64,000 nt of DNA from Serripes groenlandicus (Eukaryota; Mollusca; Bivalvia; Cardiida; Cardiidae), in assembly GCA_031761405.1 (NCBI GenBank), contig JASEVX010000115.1, forward strand, positions 550,457 through 614,456. Reading direction: 5' to 3'. The translations under genes and the position numbers were made by a program. Positions 1 to 11,461 of the stretch are shown one piece after another (the first letter of the stretch is position 1; each line of letters opens with the position of its first letter). The notes under the pieces were generated by a model that saw nothing but the letters and a program-made list of their open reading frames with translations, was not told the DNA's origin and ran no database searches.

Positions 1-423
1 TTTAGCTTTTGTCGTAGATGATAAGATACAGAAACCAATGTCATTCTATGAAAAGATTGCGATCACTTGTGCCACTGCTACTCTTATGTCACGACTCAAA
101 GCAGGAGCTCGTGTAGCCATTAAGTGTACGTATACCTCGCATGTCTACTCCGATAGCTCACTACGTGGAAGTCATTTCTCTGGCTATCTCCTGAGAAAGT
201 ATTTACCGTAATACCATGCGTAAATGTTAATACACTTTCTTTAGAATACGCATGCTGATGAGGTAATTATTATTCACATGTGTTCGCTTATGAAAGAAAC
301 TGTACATGTATATTGAAACTTTTATACACACACTAGCCGGTGTTTCGACGACATGTTGAAAATGCCGATGGTCTTCTGAACTTTCAATAAACAGAACAAA
401 GTTTAACAATTTTACATTTGCTT
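1..423. other. No recognisable gene or repeat
   Basis: AT-rich sequence without a credible coding frame. I see no family-level motif on either strand. It ends where a relic of the CTGCAGCAGACGACTTT element begins. Confidence 0.5.
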
Positions 424-560
424 TAACCCCTTTTAATCATACAAACAATCTGCAGCAGACGACTTTGAAAACAACAAGTCACAAATATGGAAAAAGTCCA
501 CGAATTAAAATATTATTTCTTAATAGAGTAAACATTATTGTGACAAAAAGTGGTATTTCT
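424..560. mobile_element. Relic of CTGCAGCAGACGACTTT inverted-repeat element
   Basis: An accccttttaatcatacaaa-like end is followed by ctgcagcagacgactttgaa, the terminal motif of a family that recurs across the window (intact-looking copies near 20250, 30470, 45060, 49150, 59700 and 62425). An internal ttgtgacaaaa motif matches the centre of other copies. The far terminus is not clear here, so this is a decayed copy. Non-autonomous, with no coding capacity. Confidence 0.45.
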
Positions 561-894
561 CATTATGTATGCATTTTCCTCTCTTACCATCTAATTTGAA
601 TACATGTAAAAGGTACAAAATCGATATTTCTGATCAGTGTATGTTCAGATCAGCATGTCAATCTCCTCAATCGTATCGTAATGTACACTAGTTAACTTAC
701 TCTTCTAACTAGCTTTTACAAGTTATATGTGAGACAGTGTAAGTCTTGATCAGACAGTGATGATGTACTTGCTGATCTTGACCCACCCTGTTAACAATAG
801 GCAACGTGTATCTTATCCTATGGACAGGCTCATATAATGTTTTAGAATGTCGCTGGCTGCAGACGCGTCAAGGTGCGTCCGTATTTGGAAAACG

Positions 895-1032
895 AGTTGC
901 TATTAATTTTTAAACAATAACTATTAATGTTTAAACAACTTCTATCAAATTTTAAACAACTACTATTCATTTTCAAACAATAACTATTAATTTTCTTACA
1001 ATTACTTTTCATTTTTAAACAATTACTATATA
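895..1032. repeat. 21-bp AT-rich minisatellite (~6 copies)
   Basis: The motif taaacaataactattaat and variants recur about every 21 bp (starts near 911, 932, 953, 974, 1016). Because 21 is a multiple of three, the minus strand stays open as a 7-residue repeat. That open frame is a consequence of periodicity and not evidence of a gene. Confidence 0.7.
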
Positions 1033-1129
1033 TGTAAGTGGGATCACTTGGATAGCATTGAGTGAGCATGTATAGTTATGCTTAATTCGACTTGGTGCAT
1101 TGGTGCACGATATTGCTTACATGTACAGA

Positions 1130-1576
1130 CAGTGGACTCGCGATAACTCGAACATGGGATAACCCGAACATATAACTCGAACCATTTCCATGAACGGAGT
1201 TGTTTATTAAAACAGTGTAGCAGCAGTACGACCAATTAGAACTCTCACTGTACTGTTTTCTTGATATGATTGTATCTGTGGATCGCTATTCACAACAAAT
1301 ACAAAAGGAGATATAAATTACTGGCAAACTGATTTAGTATAAATCCAGCGATAACAGTATAGATGAAGTACACTAATTCTATATAAAATTCAACGATCAT
1401 TCGAGCACTTTTTCTGCATATGGTTTGATCAGGGGGTCGTTATTCCATAACATACATAAGTATAAATGAATTACTCGCAAACTGATCAAGATTAAATTCA
1501 GCGATAACTCGAACATTTCGATAACTCGAGCTAACTTCAGTGTCCCTTTCGAGTTCCAGTTATCACGAGTTCACTG
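1130..1576. mobile_element. pogo/Tigger-like MITE (Tc1/mariner superfamily)
   Basis: The ends are imperfect terminal inverted repeats: CAGTGGACTCGCGATAACTC on the left and, on the right, the reverse complement of CAGTGAACTCGTGATAACT. The right end is followed by TA (1577-1578), as expected for a TA target duplication; the left flank reads GA, so one side has mutated. CAGTGrACTC...ATAACTCGAA ends are typical of pogo/Tigger/jerky-type elements. The interior (~400 bp) has a partial internal duplication of a gataactcgaac-containing block and no transposase frame. Inferred non-autonomous. Confidence 0.6.
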
Positions 1577-2536
1577 TATGTGATGTCAATATCTATTTCG
1601 GCGTCGGTAGTTGTGTACATTCATTGAAATACGCACGCGTATGCAAGATATATGTGAACAGTGTAGATTGTGATCAGACTGTGTGTATGCACGTAATTTT
1701 GTAAGACAATCGGTGATAATTCTCTTCAACTTTTTCTAACACACGACAAATCTGCAGTAGATACATTTGGAACATTAAGGGGTAATATGGAAAATCTCTT
1801 TAGATGAATGTTAAGTTTAAGACTATAGAGTTGAAAACATTGTGGCAAAGGTCATCTGCTTCAGATGCGCAAGAAAACATTTGAATGAGAAAAAGAGTTA
1901 AATAAATAATGATATTTAACTAGACCTTTAAATATAGAAGTGCTATATTGCTGGCAAAAGCAATTATTACGAAACGTTACTTCGGACATTGAAATTCGTC
2001 ATCAAGTGTGATATTCAAAACCAACAGCAGAGCATGACAAACCCTTATGCAAATGATTACCGAATATCACAGGAATTAACACAATTTAGATTGACGGTAC
2101 TTGCTAAAGCATGTACATTTTCGGAAGACAACACACTGAAAACTCTTTTATTTAAACATTCTTCTTTCAGTAAATGAAAGAACATTTTGTTCGGTTTAAC
2201 ATTTAGATATTTGAGCCGCGGCTGGCGTTTCTTGACGGTCTTTTTGCCTCGCCGAGTTGGCATCGTTAAAAATTACATTGTCGACTGACAACTGGTGCTA
2301 CACTTTATTGCGTGTTTATAAGTCACACGTATACTTACTATTTTAATGCCAACTATCAATTAGGTTCACAGCTTTTATACTCCGATCTTAAGATATGTAC
2401 CATTTGTATCAGAACTGTATATATATATGTATGAATTATAATCTAAGTTGGCCATAATTAAAAATATTTGTAAAACATAATTTGTGTTCTTTTAGTTCAC
2501 AGTGGCGCATTTAAAATGAATTGCCCCGCTTGTTAA
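1577..2536. other. No gene seen; decayed inverted-repeat relic near 1735-1875
   Basis: Mostly unassigned AT-rich DNA. At 1735-1875 there is a weak relic of the CTGCAGCAGACGACTTT element: aaatctgcagtagatacattt on one side and caaaggtcatctgcttcaga on the other. The two overlapping ~60-residue frames at 1989-2263 lie on opposite strands and neither resembles a known family. Confidence 0.4.
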
Positions 2537-2641
2537 GCCAGACAGGATAGCGGAAAATTGTAGGCTAAGTTCGTCTCCGAGGGGTATAGATAGGACCATA
2601 TATTTATGGACTTTATTTATGTTCCGCATCCTGTCTGGTAT
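2536..2641. mobile_element. Short hairpin element with ~19-bp inverted ends
   Basis: gccagacaggatagcggaa at the left is matched by its near-perfect reverse complement ttccgcatcctgtctgg at the right, with one base missing in one arm. The enclosed DNA is about 65 bp. A small MITE or a hairpin-forming relic is plausible; I cannot identify a target-site duplication. Confidence 0.4.
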
Positions 2642-3582
2642 ATAAGGTGCCTACCGATCTAACTGTTATAAATTGAGTTTGTTATAGAATATTCATGCAT
2701 GGTGTAGATGTCTGTATGTAAGAAAGCATCGCATGTATCATCTAATATCGGTTCTGGTGGATATATTTCATTGTTAAGTGATGCAATAGTGTAATACTGT
2801 CTTTGAAGGCCATGTAAACAAAGGTATTTGTATGTAGTCAGCCTGTCAATCCGCTGCGTCTTACCACAATCTACACAAGTTGAAAGAACATTCTAAAAGC
2901 TTACGTTAATAAGCGTAAACAGTGTAAATCGTGATCAGACTATGCGCATACATCGGTTGATCGAGATCTATACTGCTTATAAAAGCCAACTAGTACCTTT
3001 TCCCATACACGGGCCCATTAACGTGCTCCACACTTTAGAAATTCTGCCTTGCATATTCAATTGGATCCTGTACAGCAAAACAGTTTTCATGATATGAAAG
3101 GATTTGTATGTGCAAAAGAAAAACGCCTGTGAACGATGAAAACAAGGCCGATTTTTTTCTGTTTAAAACATAATCCACCACTTATGTGTCTTTCTCCAAT
3201 AATACTTCAGTTCATAATGTCATTAAACTTAATTAGAATAGAACTGTTTCCCATACTGTTTAGTTGGACATTTACAGGTGCTTCAAAGCTCGGAAACAGA
3301 ACTAGCGGACTTATATGGTCAAAGGGAGATAACACCGATTAGAAAAGTAATCAGTAAAAGTTATTCCTATTAATAGATAGAATTGATGCCATAAATTTAA
3401 CCATAAATCTACTACATGTCATATCAATAAACATGAAATGGTTACGATTACAAAAAATATTATAACTGCAGGTTGTAAGTGTAAAAGGATTAAAGGATCC
3501 CATTATATGGAAGTTGAACAGAATTAACCTGATACTGACCCATGTAGAAGTATATGAAATACTATTATGGCGTGTCCCAGGA

Positions 3583-3775
3583 CTCCGCCGTGGCAGAGTG
3601 GTTAGCGCTGGGGATTTGGAACCAGGCGTCCCGGGTTCGATCCCCAGTCACTGCACTGTGGTCGTGGTAGAGTGCCCTTTGGCAGGGAACATTTCCTAGC
3701 CTAGCACTTGTTTGTTAACCCAGGGATCATGAATTAGTGAACTGTTGAACACGGCGTAAAACCACAACAAAACAA
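3583..3775 (+). mobile_element. tRNA-derived SINE (gccgtggcagagtggttagc head)
   Basis: The 5' end looks like a tRNA gene with internal Pol III promoter boxes: A box tggcagagtggttagcgc and B box gggttcgatccccag. A body follows with tagcctagcacttgtttgtt and cagggatcatgaatt, ending in ggcgtaaaaccacaacaaaa. Other copies are at 11248-11461 and 61676-61836, with a 5'-truncated copy at 38495-38620. The shared tail ...cggcgtaaaac indicates one SINE family. Not a functional tRNA gene: the stems are incomplete and a long body is attached. Confidence 0.75.
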
Positions 3776-3789
3776 TATGATGAATATGA

Positions 3790-4361
3790 TGGGCCCGTAT
3801 TCACCAAACTTTGAACTTTAGACTTTGGACTAAATCTTAAACTAAATCCGAAGACCGCTTTTTGGATTCCCGAAGATTTAGATTTAGTTGTATTCACCTA
3901 CGCGTTTTAAACCCGTCTCAATTTAGTCCAGTTTGTAAATGTCGTAAGGGGCCGCGCATAACCCTGGTTACCGAATTATTAATAGAGCCAAAAGAAAATC
4001 AGAACCTTTCCTCGACAGTCTAAATTTAGATTTTCATTTTATCGCTATTTCACATACACATGTAGGATTAGCTGGCATATCAATGTTTCATTCGATCTTT
4101 CTGTTCATTTGCGTTGTTTTAATAATCGTAATGTCTACATAAAAGGGAGCAAACATGTCTTTTCTCCATTATATCTCTTAAATTACCCAAACAAACCGTA
4201 TGTTGTGGGTACACAGTGGGACGATTCGTTTGAGTACCCACAACAAAGAGTTTGAAGGTCAAATCAACATTTTAAATATTCTAAATACATGCCTTATATT
4301 GGGCTCTGATTTGTGCATTTAACATCAGATTTAAAATATGAGCTTTTATTCCACCACACGT
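3790..4361. repeat. Shared flank block of duplicon A (gggcccgtattcaccaaac)
   Basis: Non-coding sequence also found at 11478-11971 and 38630-39209. It holds short internal inverted motifs (gactaaatcttaaactaaat against gatttagatttagt), which suggests an old inverted-repeat element at its left end. No gene. Confidence 0.6.
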
Positions 4362-4435
4362 GACCGCCTCAGTGGTGTCGTGGTAGAGCCCCCGCTTCAG
4401 GTGCGCGAGGTCGAAGTTTCGATCTCCGGCCAGGT
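4362..4435 (+). mobile_element. SINE head, copy A (gaccgcctcagtggtgtcgt)
   Basis: tRNA-like 5' part of a SINE: A-box-like tggtgtcgtggtagagc and a degenerate B box in gtcgaagtttcgatctcc. In copy B (11972) the same head is followed by one body unit and the 3' tail. Here it is followed by a long array of that body unit, with the SINE tail only at 10486. The element is therefore one SINE split by internal expansion. Confidence 0.8.
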
Positions 4436-5803
4436 CATAAGGAAGTAATGAATTAACCTCCTTGTCCCTTAGGATTGTGGGAGTTATAATTACCAGGTCA
4501 TACGGTAGTAATGAATTAACCTCCTTGTCCCTTAGGATTGTGGGGTTATCATTATCAGGTCATACGGTAGTAATGGATTTCACTCCTTGTCCCTTAGGAT
4601 TGTGGGAGTTATCATTACCAGGTCATACGGTAGTAATGGATTTCCCTCCTTGTCCCTTAGGATTGTGGGAGTTATCATTACCAGGTCATACGGTAGTAAT
4701 GCATTACCCTCCTTGTCGCTTAGGATTGTGGGGTTATCATTACCAGGTCATACGGTAGTAATGGATTACACTCATTGTCGCTTAGGATTGTGGGGTTATC
4801 ATAACCAGGTCATACGGTAGTAATGGATTACCCTCCTTGTCGCTTAGGATTGTGGGTTATCATTACCAGGTCATACGGTAGTAATGGATTTCACTCCTTG
4901 TCCCTTAGGATTGTGGGGTTATTATTACCAGGTCATACGGTAGTAATGGATTTCACTCCTTTTCCCTTAGGATTGTGGGAGTTATCATTACCAGGTCATA
5001 CGGTAGTAATGGATTTCACTCCTTGTCCCTTAGGATTGTGGGGTTATCATTACCAGGTCATACGGTAGTAATGAATTACCCTCCTTGCCCCTTAAGATTG
5101 TGGGGTTATCATTACCAGGTCATACGGTAGTAATGAATTTCCCTCCTTGCCCCTTAAGATTGTGGGGTTATAATTACCAGGTCATACGGTAGTAATGAAT
5201 TACCCTTCTTGTCCCTTAGGATTGTGGGGTTATTATTACCAGGTCATACGGTAGTAATGGATTTCACTCCTTTTCCCTTAGGATTGTGGGAGTTATCATT
5301 ACCAGGTCATACGGTAGTAATGAATTTCCCTCCTTGCCCCTTAAGATTGTGGGGTTATAATTACCAGGTCATACGGTAGTAATGAATTACCCTTCTTGTC
5401 CCTTAGGATTGTGGGGTTATTATTACCAGGTCATACGGTAGTAATGAATTTCCCTCCTTGTCCCTTAGGATTGTGGGGTTATCATTACCAGGTCATACGG
5501 TAGAAATGAATTTCCCTCCTTGTCCCTTAGGATTGTGGGAGTTATCATTACCAGGTCATACGGTAGTAATGAATTTCCCTCCTTGCCCCTTAAGATTGTG
5601 GGGTTATAATTACCAGGTCATACGGTAGTAATGAATTACCCTTCTTGTCCCTTAGGATTGTGGGGTTATTATTACCAGGTCATACGGTAGTAATGAATTT
5701 CCCTCCTTGTCCCTTAGGATTGTGGGGTTATCATTACCAGGTCATACGGTAGTAATGAATTTCCCTCCTTGTCCCTTAGGATTGTGGGAGTTATCATTAC
5801 CAG

Positions 5804-5919
5804 GTCATACGCACAGGTGCCCGGCGCATAATCCGCTCACTTTACATATAATATATAGTATATTCTATATATTATATGTAAAGTGAGCGGATTATGCGCC
5901 GGGCACCTGTGGTCATACG
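5804..5919. mobile_element. 100-bp palindromic MITE with 8-bp target duplication
   Basis: Positions 5812-5911 form a perfect palindrome: 47-bp arms starting CACAGGTGCCCGGCGCATAA and a 6-base centre (tatatt). It is flanked on both sides by gtcatacg (5804-5811 and 5912-5919), which occurs only once in an uninterrupted array unit, so it is a clean 8-bp target-site duplication. An 8-bp duplication fits hAT-like (or P-like) transposition. It has no coding capacity. The mismatch-free arms suggest either recent insertion or gene conversion between arms. Confidence 0.9.
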
Positions 5920-8820
5920 GTAGTAATGGATTTCACTCATTGTCCCTTAGGATTGTGGGAGTAATCATTACCAGGTCATACGGTAGTAATGAATTTCCCT
6001 CCTTGTCCCTTAGAATTGTGGGAGTTATCATTACCAGGTCATACGGTAGTAATGGATTTCACTCCTTGTCCCTTAGGATTGTGGGAGTTATCATTACCAG
6101 GTCATACGGTAGTAATGAATTACCCTCCTTGTCCCTTAGGATTGTGGGAGTTATCATTACCAGGTCATACGGTAGTAATGAATTTCTCTCCTTGTCCCTT
6201 AGGATTGTGGGAGTTATCATTACCAGGTCATACGGTAGTAATGAATTTCCCTCCTTGTCCCTTAGGATTGTGGTGTTATCATTACCAGGTCATACGGTAG
6301 TAATGAATTTCACTCCTTGTTACTTAGGATTGTGGGGTTATCATTACCAGGTCATACGGTAGTAATGAATTTCCCTCATTGTCCCTTAGGATTGTGGGGG
6401 TTATCATTACCAGGTCATACGGTAGTAATGAATTTCCCTCCTTGTCCCTTAGGATTGTGAGGTTATAATTACCAGGTCATACGGTAGTTATGAATTTCAC
6501 TCCTTGTCCCTTAGGATTGTGGGAGTTATCATTACCAGGTCATACGGTAGTAATGAATTTCCCTCCTTGTCCCTTAGGATTGTGGGAGTTATCATTACCA
6601 GGTCATACGGTAGTAATGAATTTCCCTCCTTGTCCCTTAGGATTGTGGGAGTTATCATTACCAGGTCATACGGTAGTAATGGATTTCACTCCTTGTCCCT
6701 TAGGATTGTTGGAGTTATCATTACCAGGTCATACGGTAGTAATGAATTTCCCTACTTGTCCCTTAGGATTGTGGGAGTTATCATTACCAGGTCATACGGT
6801 AGTAATGAATTTCCCTACTTGTCCCTTAGGATTGTGGGGTTATCATTACCAGGTCATACGGTAGTTATGGATTACCCTCCTTGTCCCTTAGGAGTGTGGG
6901 AGTTATCATTACCAGGTCATACGGTAGTAATGGATTTCCCTCCTTGTCGCTTAGGATTGTGGGGTTATCATTACCAGGTCATACGGTAGTAATGAATTAC
7001 CCTCCTTGTCCCTTAGGAGTGTGGGAGTTATCATTACCAGGTCATACGGTAGTAATGAATTTCCCTCCTTGTCCCTTAGGATTGTGGCGTTATCATTACC
7101 AGGTCATACGGTAGTAATAAATTTCCCTCCTTGTCCCTTAGGATTGTGGGAGTTATCATTATCAGGTCATACGGTAGTAATGAATTTCACTCCTTGTCCC
7201 TTAGGATTGTGTGAGTTATCATTACCAGGTCATACGGTAGTAATGGATTTCACTCATTGTCCCTTAGGATTGTGGGAGTTATCATTACCAGGTCATACGG
7301 TAGTAATGGATTTCACTCCTTGTTACTTAGGATTGTGGGAGTTATCATTACCAGGTCATACGGTAGTAATGGATTTCCCTCATTGTCCCATAGGATTGTG
7401 GGAGTTATCATTACCAGGTCATACGGTAGTAATGGATTTCACTCCTTGTCCCTTAGGATTGTGGGAGTTATCATTACCAGGTCATACGGTAGTAATGAAT
7501 TTCACTCCTTGTTACTTAGGATTGTGGGGTTATTATTACCAGGTCATACGGTAGTAATGAATTTCCCTCCTTGTCCCTTAGGATTGTGGGGTTATCATTA
7601 CCAGGTCATACGGTAGTAATAAATTTCCCTCCTTGTCCCTTAGGATTGTGGGGTTATCATTACCAGGTCATACGGTAGTAATGGATTTCACTTCTTGTCC
7701 CTTAGGATTGTGGGAGTTATCATTACCAGGTCATACGGTAGTAATGAATTTCCCTCCTTGTCCCTTAGGATTGTGGGAGTTATCATTACCAGGTCATACG
7801 GTAGTAATGGATTTCCCTCATTGTCCCTAAGGATTGTGGGAGTTATCATTACCAGGTCATACGGTAGTAATGAATTTCCCTCCTTGTCCCTTAGGATTGT
7901 GGGAGTTATCATTACCAGGTCATACGGTAGTTATGAATTTCCCTCCTTGTCGCTTAGAATTGTGGGGTTATCATTACCAGGTCATACGGTAGTAATGAAT
8001 TTCCCTCATTGTCCCTAAGGATTGTGGGAGTTATCATAACCAGGTCATACGGTAGTAATGGATTTCCCTCCTTGTCGCTTAAGATTGTGGGAGTTATCAT
8101 TACAGGGTCATACGGTAGTTATGAATTTCCCTCATTGTCCCTAAGGATTGTGGGGTTATCATTACCAGGTCATACGGTAGTAATGAATTACCCTTCTTGT
8201 CCCTTAGGATTGTGGGAGTTATCATTACCAGGTCATACGGTAGTAATGAATTTCCCTCATTGTCCCTAAGGATTGTGTGGTTATCATTACCAGGTCATAC
8301 GGTAGTAATGGATTTCCCTCCTTGTCGCTTAAGATTGTGGGAGTTATCATTACCGGGTCATACGGTAGTAATGAATTTCCCTCATTGTCCCTTAAGATTG
8401 TGGGAGTTATCATTACCGGGTCACACGGTAGTTATGAATTTCCCTCATTGTCCCTTAGGATTGTGGGGTCATCATTACCAGGTCATACGGTAGTAATGAA
8501 TTTCCCTCCTTGTCCCTTAGGATTGTGGGGTTATCATTACCAGGTCATACGGTAGTTATGAATTTCCCTTCTTGTCCCTTAGGATTGTGGGAGTTATCAT
8601 TATCAGGTCATACGGTAGTAATGGATTACCCTCCTTGTCCCTTAGGATTGTGGGAGTTATAATTACCAGGTCATACGGTAGTAATGAATTTCCCTCCTTG
8701 TCGCATAGGATTGTGGGAGTTTTCATTACCAGGTCATACGGTAGTAATGAATTTCCCTCCTTGTCGCTTAGGATTGTGGGAGTTATAATTACCAGGTCAT
8801 ACGGTAGTAATGAATTTCCC

Positions 8821-8892
8821 TTAATGCTGTCTTGGTACATGTAGAGCCTCCGCTTCAGGTGCGCGAGGTCGAGGTTTCGATCTCCGGCCAGG
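8821..8892 (+). repeat. Relic SINE head inside array 1 (first)
   Basis: The array is broken by ttaatgctgtcttggtacat followed by gagcctccgcttcaggtgcg and gaggtttcgatctccggcc, the 3' two-thirds of the SINE head at 4362. The A-box half has degenerated. It recurs 785 bp downstream, so the head and the intervening monomers were duplicated as a block. Confidence 0.8.
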
Positions 8893-9605
8893 TCGTAAGG
8901 TAGTAATGAATTTCCCTTCTTGTCGCTTAGGATTGTGGGGTTATCATTACCATGTCATACGGTAGTAATGAAATTCCCTTCTTGTCCCTTAGGATTGTGG
9001 AGTTATCATTACCAGGTCATACGGTAGTAATGAATTTCCCTCCTTGTCCCTTAGGATTGTGGGGTTATCATTACCATGTCATACGGTAGTAATGAATTTC
9101 CCTCCTTGTCCCTTAGGATTGTGGGGTTATCATTACCAGGTCATACGGTAGTAATGGATTTCACTTCTTGTCCCTTAGGATTGTGGGAGTTATCATTACC
9201 ATGTCATACGGTAGTAATGAAATTCCCTTCTTGTCCCTTAGGATTGTGGGAGTTATCATTACCAGGTCATACGGTAGTAATGAATTTCCCTCCTTGTCCC
9301 TTAGGATTGTGGGAGTTATAATTACCAGGTCATACGGTAGTAATGAATTTCCCTCCTTGTCGCTTAGGATCGTGGGAGTTATAATTACCAGATCATACGG
9401 TAGTAATGGATTTCCCTCCTTGTCGCTTAGGATTGTGGGAGTTATAATTACCTGGTCATACGGTAGTAATGAATTTCCCTCCTTGTCCCTTAGGATTGTG
9501 GGAGTTGTAATTACCAGGTCATACGGTAGTAATGAATTTCCCTCTTTGTCGCTGAGGATTGTGGGAGTTATAATTACCAGGTCATACGGTAGTAATGAAT
9601 TTCCC

Positions 9606-9678
9606 TTAATGCTGTCTTGGTACATGTAGAGCCTCCGCTTCAGGTGCGCGAGGTCGAGGTTTCGATCTCCGGCCGGGT
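9606..9678 (+). repeat. Relic SINE head inside array 1 (second)
   Basis: Near-identical to the head relic at 8821, with ccgggtcg in place of ccaggtcg at its end. The offset of about 785 bp defines a higher-order duplication covering roughly 12 monomers. Confidence 0.8.
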
Positions 9679-10485
9679 CGTAAGGTAGTAATGAATTTCC
9701 CTTCTTGTCGCTTAGGATTGTGGGGTTATCATTACCAGGTCATACGGTAGTAATGAATTTCCCTCCTTGTCGCTTAGAATTGTGGGTTTATCATTACCAG
9801 GTCATACGGTAGTAATGAATTTCGCTTCTTGTCGCTTAGGATTGTGGGAGTTATAATTACCAGGTCATACGGTAGTAATGAATTTCCCTCCTTGTCGCTT
9901 AGGATTGTGGGAGTTATAATTACCAGATCATACGGTAGTAATGGATTTCTCTTCTTGTCCCTTAGGATTGTGGGAGTTATCATTACCAGATCATACGGTA
10001 GTAATGGATTTCCCTCCTTGTCCCTTAGGACTGTGGGAGTTATCATTACCAGGTCATACGGTAGTAATGAATTTCCCTCCTTGTCGCTTAGGATTGTGGG
10101 AGTTATAATTACCAGATCATACGGTAGTAATGGATTTCCCTCCTTGTCCCTTAGGACTGTGGGAGTTATCATTACCAGGTCATACGGTAGTAATGAATTT
10201 CCCTTCTTGTCGCTTAGGATTGTGGGAGTTATCATTACCAGGTCATACGGTAGTAATGAATTTCCCTCCTTGTCGCTTAGGATTGTGGGGTTATCATTAC
10301 CAGGTCATACGGTAGTAATGAATTTCCCTCCTTTTCGCTTAGGATTGTGGGAGTTATCATTACCAGGTCATAAGGAAGTAATGAATTTTCCTTCTTGTTG
10401 CTTAGGATTGAGGGGTTATCATTGCCAAGTCATACGGTAGTAATGAATTTCCCTCCTTGTCGCTTAGGATTGTAGAGTTATCATT

Positions 10486-10590
10486 ACGACTGATTCGCTG
10501 GTGTAAGCGTAAATGGACCAGCAGTATTGGCAACTCGCCCCGGAATAATCGCCGGGAAATGACTTAATTATTTTTTAAAGAGCCCTAAAA
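10486..10590 (+). mobile_element. SINE 3' tail closing array 1
   Basis: The last monomer runs into gactgattcgctggtgtaag, then gaccagcagtattggcaact and an A-rich stretch. The same tail follows a single unit at 12100 and array 2 at 43407, which shows the array sits inside the SINE, between body and tail. Confidence 0.8.
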
Positions 10591-11247
10591 AAAAAAAAAC
10601 ATAATCCACTATGCGTATTTCCATAGATAAAAACAAGACCGATTTATTTCTGTTTTAACAAAATCCACCACTAATGTGTCTTTCTCCAATAATCGTTTAG
10701 TTCATAATGTCATTAAACTTTATTAGAATAGAACCTTTTCCCATACTGTTGGACATTTACAGTTTCTTTAAAGCTCGGAAACAGAACTAGCGGACTAATG
10801 GTCAAAGGGAGATAACACCAGTTAGAAATGGAATAAATAAAAGTCATTCTTCTTGATAGATAAATTTGGTGCAATAAATTTAGCCATAAATAATGGTTAC
10901 GATGAAATATCATAACTGCAGCAAATGTTATGACTATTAATTTCGTTCAAATGAACTTATGTTTTAATGAAAAAAACTTTGACTCATTTAAATATAGTTA
11001 GATAGCTAATGCTCTGGTCAGACCGTCCGTGTTCAATGTGGGTCTCGAACTTACCCTTTCCCATATTTAGAGAATACCTAGAGCAGGTGTTATATTTTGC
11101 CGCGAGTGTTTTCAAAGTCTTCGGATTTAACTTTGGTGTAAGTGTGAACGTGTTAAAGGAATCCCATTACATAGGAGTTGGATATAATTAAACTGATCCT
11201 GACTCATGTAGAAGTATTTAAAATACTACTATGGCATACCCTAGGAA

Positions 11248-11461
11248 TCCGCCGTGGCAGAGTGGTTAGCTTTGGGGATTAGGAACCGGGCGTCCCTGGT
11301 TCGATCCCCAGTCGCGGAACTGTGGTCATGGTAGAGTGCCTTTGGGCAGACACATTTCCTAGTCTAGTACTGGTGTGTTAACCCAGGGATCATGAATAGG
11401 CGAACTGTTGCCGTGATATGACTGAAGTAATGTTGAAAGCGTCGTAAAACCACAACAAAAC
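11248..11461 (+). mobile_element. tRNA-derived SINE, second copy
   Basis: Same family as 3583: tccgccgtggcagagtggtt, B box tggttcgatccccagtcg, body tagtctagtactggtgtgtt, tail gtcgtaaaaccacaacaaaa. It occupies the same position within duplicon copy B as 3583 does in copy A, so it is a duplication product and not an independent insertion. Confidence 0.75.

Larger units (their letters stand above)
4436..10485 (+). repeat. 62/63-bp tandem array 1, expanded SINE body (~90+ units)
   Basis: Unit core: aggtcatacggtagtaatg, then tttccctccttgtc, cttaggattgtggg and ttatcattacc. Units ending ...gtggggtta are 62 bp and those ending ...gtgggagtta are 63 bp. Runs of 63-bp units keep a frame open, giving long artefactual ORFs on both strands with a 21-residue repeat (...LSLRIVGVIITRSYGSNEF-type). 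The unit is homologous to the central body of the SINE copies at 11972, 60999 and 61258. The array is interrupted by a palindromic MITE (5812-5911) and by two relic SINE heads (8821, 9606). Confidence 0.9.
3133..10622. repeat. Duplicon copy A (tandem with copy B)
   Basis: The block starting aaaacaaggccgatttttttc (3140) recurs immediately downstream at 10625 in the same orientation. Shared landmarks follow in the same order: tgtgtctttctccaataat, a tRNA-headed SINE, the gggcccgtattcaccaaac block, and a second SINE (gaccgcctcagtggtgtcgt). Copy A ends with ataatccactatgcg, after which copy B begins. This makes A and B a direct tandem duplication of the flanks. Copy A differs mainly by carrying a ~6 kb array inside the second SINE. 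Confidence 0.85.

Noticed and set aside
3583..3660. Functional tRNA gene
   Set aside because: A and B boxes are present but stems do not close properly and a SINE body and tail follow. Repeated with the same body elsewhere.
4462..10440. Long ORFs with a LSLRIVGVIITRSYGSN-type repeat
   Set aside because: They read through 63-bp satellite units, appear in several frames and on both strands, and start and stop wherever 62-bp units shift the frame. Not genes.
4436..10485. CRISPR array
   Set aside because: Units are contiguous tandem repeats without unique spacers, in a eukaryotic transposon-rich context.
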